Translations under genes and position numbers: made by a program
Source of the DNA: a virus
IMG/VR virus record: IMGVR_UViG_3300033995_001164
Span: 1 to 64,000 of that record
Strand: one strand, 5' to 3'
Length of the DNA stretch: 64,000 nucleotides
The notes under the pieces: model-generated
Told to the model about the DNA's origin: nothing
Databases searched by the model: none
What the model saw: only the letters and a program-made list of their open reading frames with translations
Shown here: piece after piece, positions 63,595 through 64,000 of the stretch
How positions within the stretch are numbered: position 1 is the stretch's first letter
Layout: the number at the start of each line of letters is the position of its first letter

Positions 63595-64000
63595 TATTCA
63601 TAAGTTTTTCAGTTCCTTTTTCAATACAGTCAAACGAGTCTATCGAAAATTTAAGATATGGTTTTGAGTTAGGTAAATCAACAAAAGAGTACTTATCAGT
63701 ATCAATGTCGTAAACTCCGTATCCATGTTTACCAACACTCTCACCAAAATTTTGTTGTATTGTTGACCCAATCATAACACCTCTTTTCCCATTTGGGATA
63801 TTAAAGGTCGCACGTTTGTGAATATCTCCACATAGAATAAGGTCTAGCCCATTAAATTTTTCAATATCGTATGCATGAGAACCAAAGTCAAACCCTAAAT
63901 CCGTAGTTAATCCTACAACCGGGTCATGAAATAACCCTATTTTAAATCCAGTCGCAGTATCAATTTCCGGAGGAATGTTTCCTTGGAATTGTGAATATAC
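63587..64000 (-). CDS. Recombination nuclease, T4 gp47 / Mre11 / SbcD type (partial)
   Basis: 138 codons are visible, entering from the right edge and ending at 63587. FKIGLFHDPVVG holds a metallophosphoesterase His-Asp motif and LILCGDIHKRATFNI the GDxHxR motif typical of gp47/Mre11. MIGSTIQQNFGESVGKHGYG continues the conserved capping region (SxxQ.N.GE....HG). It is the nuclease partner of the gp46-like ATPase. The N-terminal part lies outside the window. Confidence 0.85.
   Translation of the reverse strand, partial: VYSQFQGNIPPEIDTATGFKIGLFHDPVVGLTTDLGFDFGSHAYDIEKFNGLDLILCGDIHKRATFNIPNGKRGVMIGSTIQQNFGESVGKHGYGVYDIDTDKYSFVDLPNSKPYLKFSIDSFDCIEKGTEKLMNNG

Noticed and set aside
1-64000. CRISPR arrays, insertion sequences or an integrase.
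   Set aside because: No regularly spaced direct repeats, transposase or recombinase genes were seen.

Overview
The window looks like part of a large tailed-phage genome of the T4 (Tevenvirinae-like) superfamily infecting a member of the Bacteroidetes, most likely a flavobacterium. The DNA is strongly A+T-rich and almost fully coding. Genes are small, closely packed and often overlapping or joined by a TAA-G-ATG stop/start junction. Many genes are preceded by the Bacteroidetes promoter motif TAnnTTTG (usually TATCTTTG or TACCTTTG), and Shine-Dalgarno sequences are not evident. T4-type hallmarks are a gp46-like (Rad50/SbcC) and a gp47-like (Mre11/SbcD) recombination nuclease pair, internal-head-protein-like N-terminal peptides, glutaredoxin and thioredoxin, and free-standing homing endonucleases. 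Several small proteins belong to families I know mainly from flavobacterial phages.

Layout. 1-4050 (+): an accessory block of small duplicated genes sharing C-terminal modules, ending with a frameshifted repeat gene. 4137-5119 (+): three small proteins that all begin MKYIITE. 5229-11717: mostly minus-strand genes, including an ADP-ribosyltransferase-like protein, a 5'-deoxyribonucleotidase, a cREC domain protein and a CCA-adding enzyme. 11757-13386 (-): four small genes separated by three copies of an unusual structured DNA element. 13500-23494: small conserved phage proteins, some in paralogous sets, plus a metalloprotease and zinc-ribbon proteins. 23549-28121 (-): SmpB and an RNA-rich island with an ~780-nt unassigned structured RNA, tRNA-like genes (several irregular, one circularly permuted), a small RNA candidate and a few small genes. 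28125-36680: Nudix, DUF192, LysM, toxin-like, DNA methylase, APS-kinase-like and nucleotidyltransferase-like genes. 36768-47975: redox proteins, GIY-YIG and LAGLIDADG endonucleases, a PcfJ-like protein, Dam methylase and DnaJ. 47908-54633 (-): histone-like protein, prohead/core-like proteins and a lysis region with an amidase. 54703-64000 (-): sigma-70 factor, a one-chain restriction-modification enzyme and gp46/gp47.

How parts fit together. The tRNA-like genes end at the discriminator base without an encoded CCA, which fits the phage CCA-adding enzyme. SmpB implies intervention in ribosome rescue. At least eleven proteins share a short N-terminal peptide ending in (L/I)xE, the cleavage motif of T4-type prohead protease. 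I infer that these are packaged in the head and ejected into the host, like T4 Alt and the internal proteins. The phage sigma factor and the dense TA-nn-TTTG motifs suggest it uses host-like transcription. Two methylases and a nuclease-methylase-specificity fusion suggest DNA modification and possibly attack on competing DNA.

The least explained features are the three covarying hairpins at 12357-13160, the irregular and permuted tRNA-like RNAs at 25.0-27.9 kb, and the long structured RNA next to smpB.
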